Below are positions 63,282 to 64,000 of a DNA stretch of 64,000 bases, in pieces. Every line of letters begins with the position of its first letter. Positions within the stretch are counted from its first letter, which is position 1. The notes beneath the pieces are model-generated. The model had not been told where the DNA came from. It was given only the letters and a program-made list of their open reading frames with translations, and made no database searches. The translations under genes were made by a program, and so were the position numbers. This stretch comes from an uncultured bacterium (GTDB lineage: Bacteria; Bacillota; Clostridia; Lachnospirales; Lachnospiraceae): contig CANDBT010000014.1 of NCBI GenBank assembly GCA_947383005.1, positions 1-64,000 of the forward strand, written 5' to 3'.

Positions 63282-64000
63282 TTATTGCATTTTCGCAATC
63301 ACATCCTGGATTCTGGACACATAATCACTGTATTCGCTATACTGCTCATACACTGGCTGTACAGCCTCTTTGAACGACGCCAAATCCGGTTCCTCGATTA
63401 CTTCCATTCCATTATCTTTCAAAGCCTGAAGCTGGTCGCTTTCCTGCTCCGCCACCCATGCACGCTCATACTCCGCTGCCTCCTGCGCGGCATCCAGGAA
63501 AATTTGCTGTGTATCGGCATCCAGACTATCAAACAGGGAAGAACTCATCGTGATAATTGCTGTTGAATAGGAATGACGATCCAACGTCACATATTTCTGA
63601 GACTCCCACAAACTATAAGAATAAATGACATTGATCGGATTTTCTTGTCCCTGGACGGTCCCCTGCTGAAGTGCGGTTAAAGCATCAGCCCATGCCATAG
63701 GCGTGGCATTAACCCCCATCGCCTGAAAACTGGCAGTGTAAACGTCATTTTCCATAATGCGGATGGTCATTCCCTCTAAATCTGCCGCGCTTTCAATTGG
63801 CTTTACACTGTTGGTCAAATTACGGAAACCACGTTCTGCATAAGCCAGACCTTTAAGTCCGGATTCCTCCAAAGTATCCAAAAGTTCACGGCCGATTTCG
63901 CCGTCCAGCACGGCATAAGCCTCTTCATTGCTGGCAAACAGATAAGGCATATCCAACACACCCATATCGGAAGAGAAATTGATAAACGGGCCGCTGGTGA
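63282..64000 (-). CDS. dctP: TRAP transporter substrate-binding protein (DctP), 3' part only
   Basis: The last ~239 codons of a DctP-type binding protein; the 5' end lies beyond the window. Family features include MPYLFASNEEAYAVLDG, GLAYAERGFRNLTNSVKPI, IRIMENDVYTASFQAMGVNA (the conserved ligand-binding Arg) and TALQQGTVQGQENPINVIY. It collects an organic acid for the DctQM permease encoded downstream. Confidence 0.92.
   Translation of the reverse strand, partial: TSGPFINFSSDMGVLDMPYLFASNEEAYAVLDGEIGRELLDTLEESGLKGLAYAERGFRNLTNSVKPIESAADLEGMTIRIMENDVYTASFQAMGVNATPMAWADALTALQQGTVQGQENPINVIYSYSLWESQKYVTLDRHSYSTAIITMSSSLFDSLDADTQQIFLDAAQEAAEYERAWVAEQESDQLQALKDNGMEVIEEPDLASFKEAVQPVYEQYSEYSDYVSRIQDVIAKMQ

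Overview
The window looks like a chromosome segment of a gut-type anaerobic Clostridia, most likely Lachnospiraceae (Bacillota). The reasons are: strong AGGAGG ribosome binding sites, moderately GC-rich coding with AT-rich promoters, TRAP and tripartite tricarboxylate transporters, a DUF3798/ABC importer, NAD-malic enzyme, two MATE pumps and RelB/YoeB-type toxin-antitoxin pairs. The species cannot be named from the sequence alone. Most genes lie on the minus strand.

1-17050: a minus-strand gene train resembling the tip and baseplate part of a contractile injection system. In transcription order it holds an Hsp70/actin-fold protein (5' end missing), four unrecognised structural-type proteins, an intact VgrG-like protein, a second VgrG-like gene split by a frameshift, a pentapeptide-repeat protein, an Imm11-like protein, a DUF4280 (PAAR-like) protein and a giant VgrG-TM-RHS fusion. 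The fusion is interrupted near its start by an in-frame TGA, and its toxin tail is cut short at the window edge. No sheath, tube or ATPase gene is visible. The locus looks like a decaying or diversifying effector-delivery island.

17040-18160: mobile-element debris, with a RelB antitoxin, a YoeB toxin carrying an in-frame TGA and a fragment of a large polyvalent (LPD1-like) protein. 18166-21866: an ECF sigma / membrane anti-sigma / von Willebrand lipoprotein operon. 22245-25759: carbonic anhydrase, an AlkZ-related protein, a CBS protein, a YafQ/DinJ pair and an orphan antitoxin. 26139-29454: a tight three-gene operon (HEPN-like protein, KGGMGR-motif ParA/MinD-like ATPase, P-loop ATPase) that is the best candidate for an undescribed conflict or defence system here.

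30061-41115: an ABC importer with a DUF3798 binding lipoprotein, two peptidases, an EamA exporter and a zinc alcohol dehydrogenase, divergent from a GntR regulator. Its promoter and operator can be read directly. 41309-47563: malic enzyme, two MATE pumps, a DUF1848 protein, a small ferredoxin and a flavin-binding-type protein. 48155-60560: a ten-gene catabolic operon (four-carbon acid kinase, Fe-alcohol dehydrogenase, PdxA2, TctCBA transporter, aconitase-like LeuCD, HpcH aldolase, sugar isomerase). It is divergent from a PrpR-type regulator that lacks the sigma-54 contact motif. 60679-60975: three tRNA genes. 61262-64000: a TRAP transporter (DctM, DctQ, partial DctP).

Running through the intergenic spaces is a set of small non-coding elements with GTAAC/GTTAC inverted ends. 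Several are bounded by perfect 8-bp target duplications. They look like miniature (MITE-like) elements mobilised by an IS66-type transposase, and one remnant borders a truncated transporter gene.
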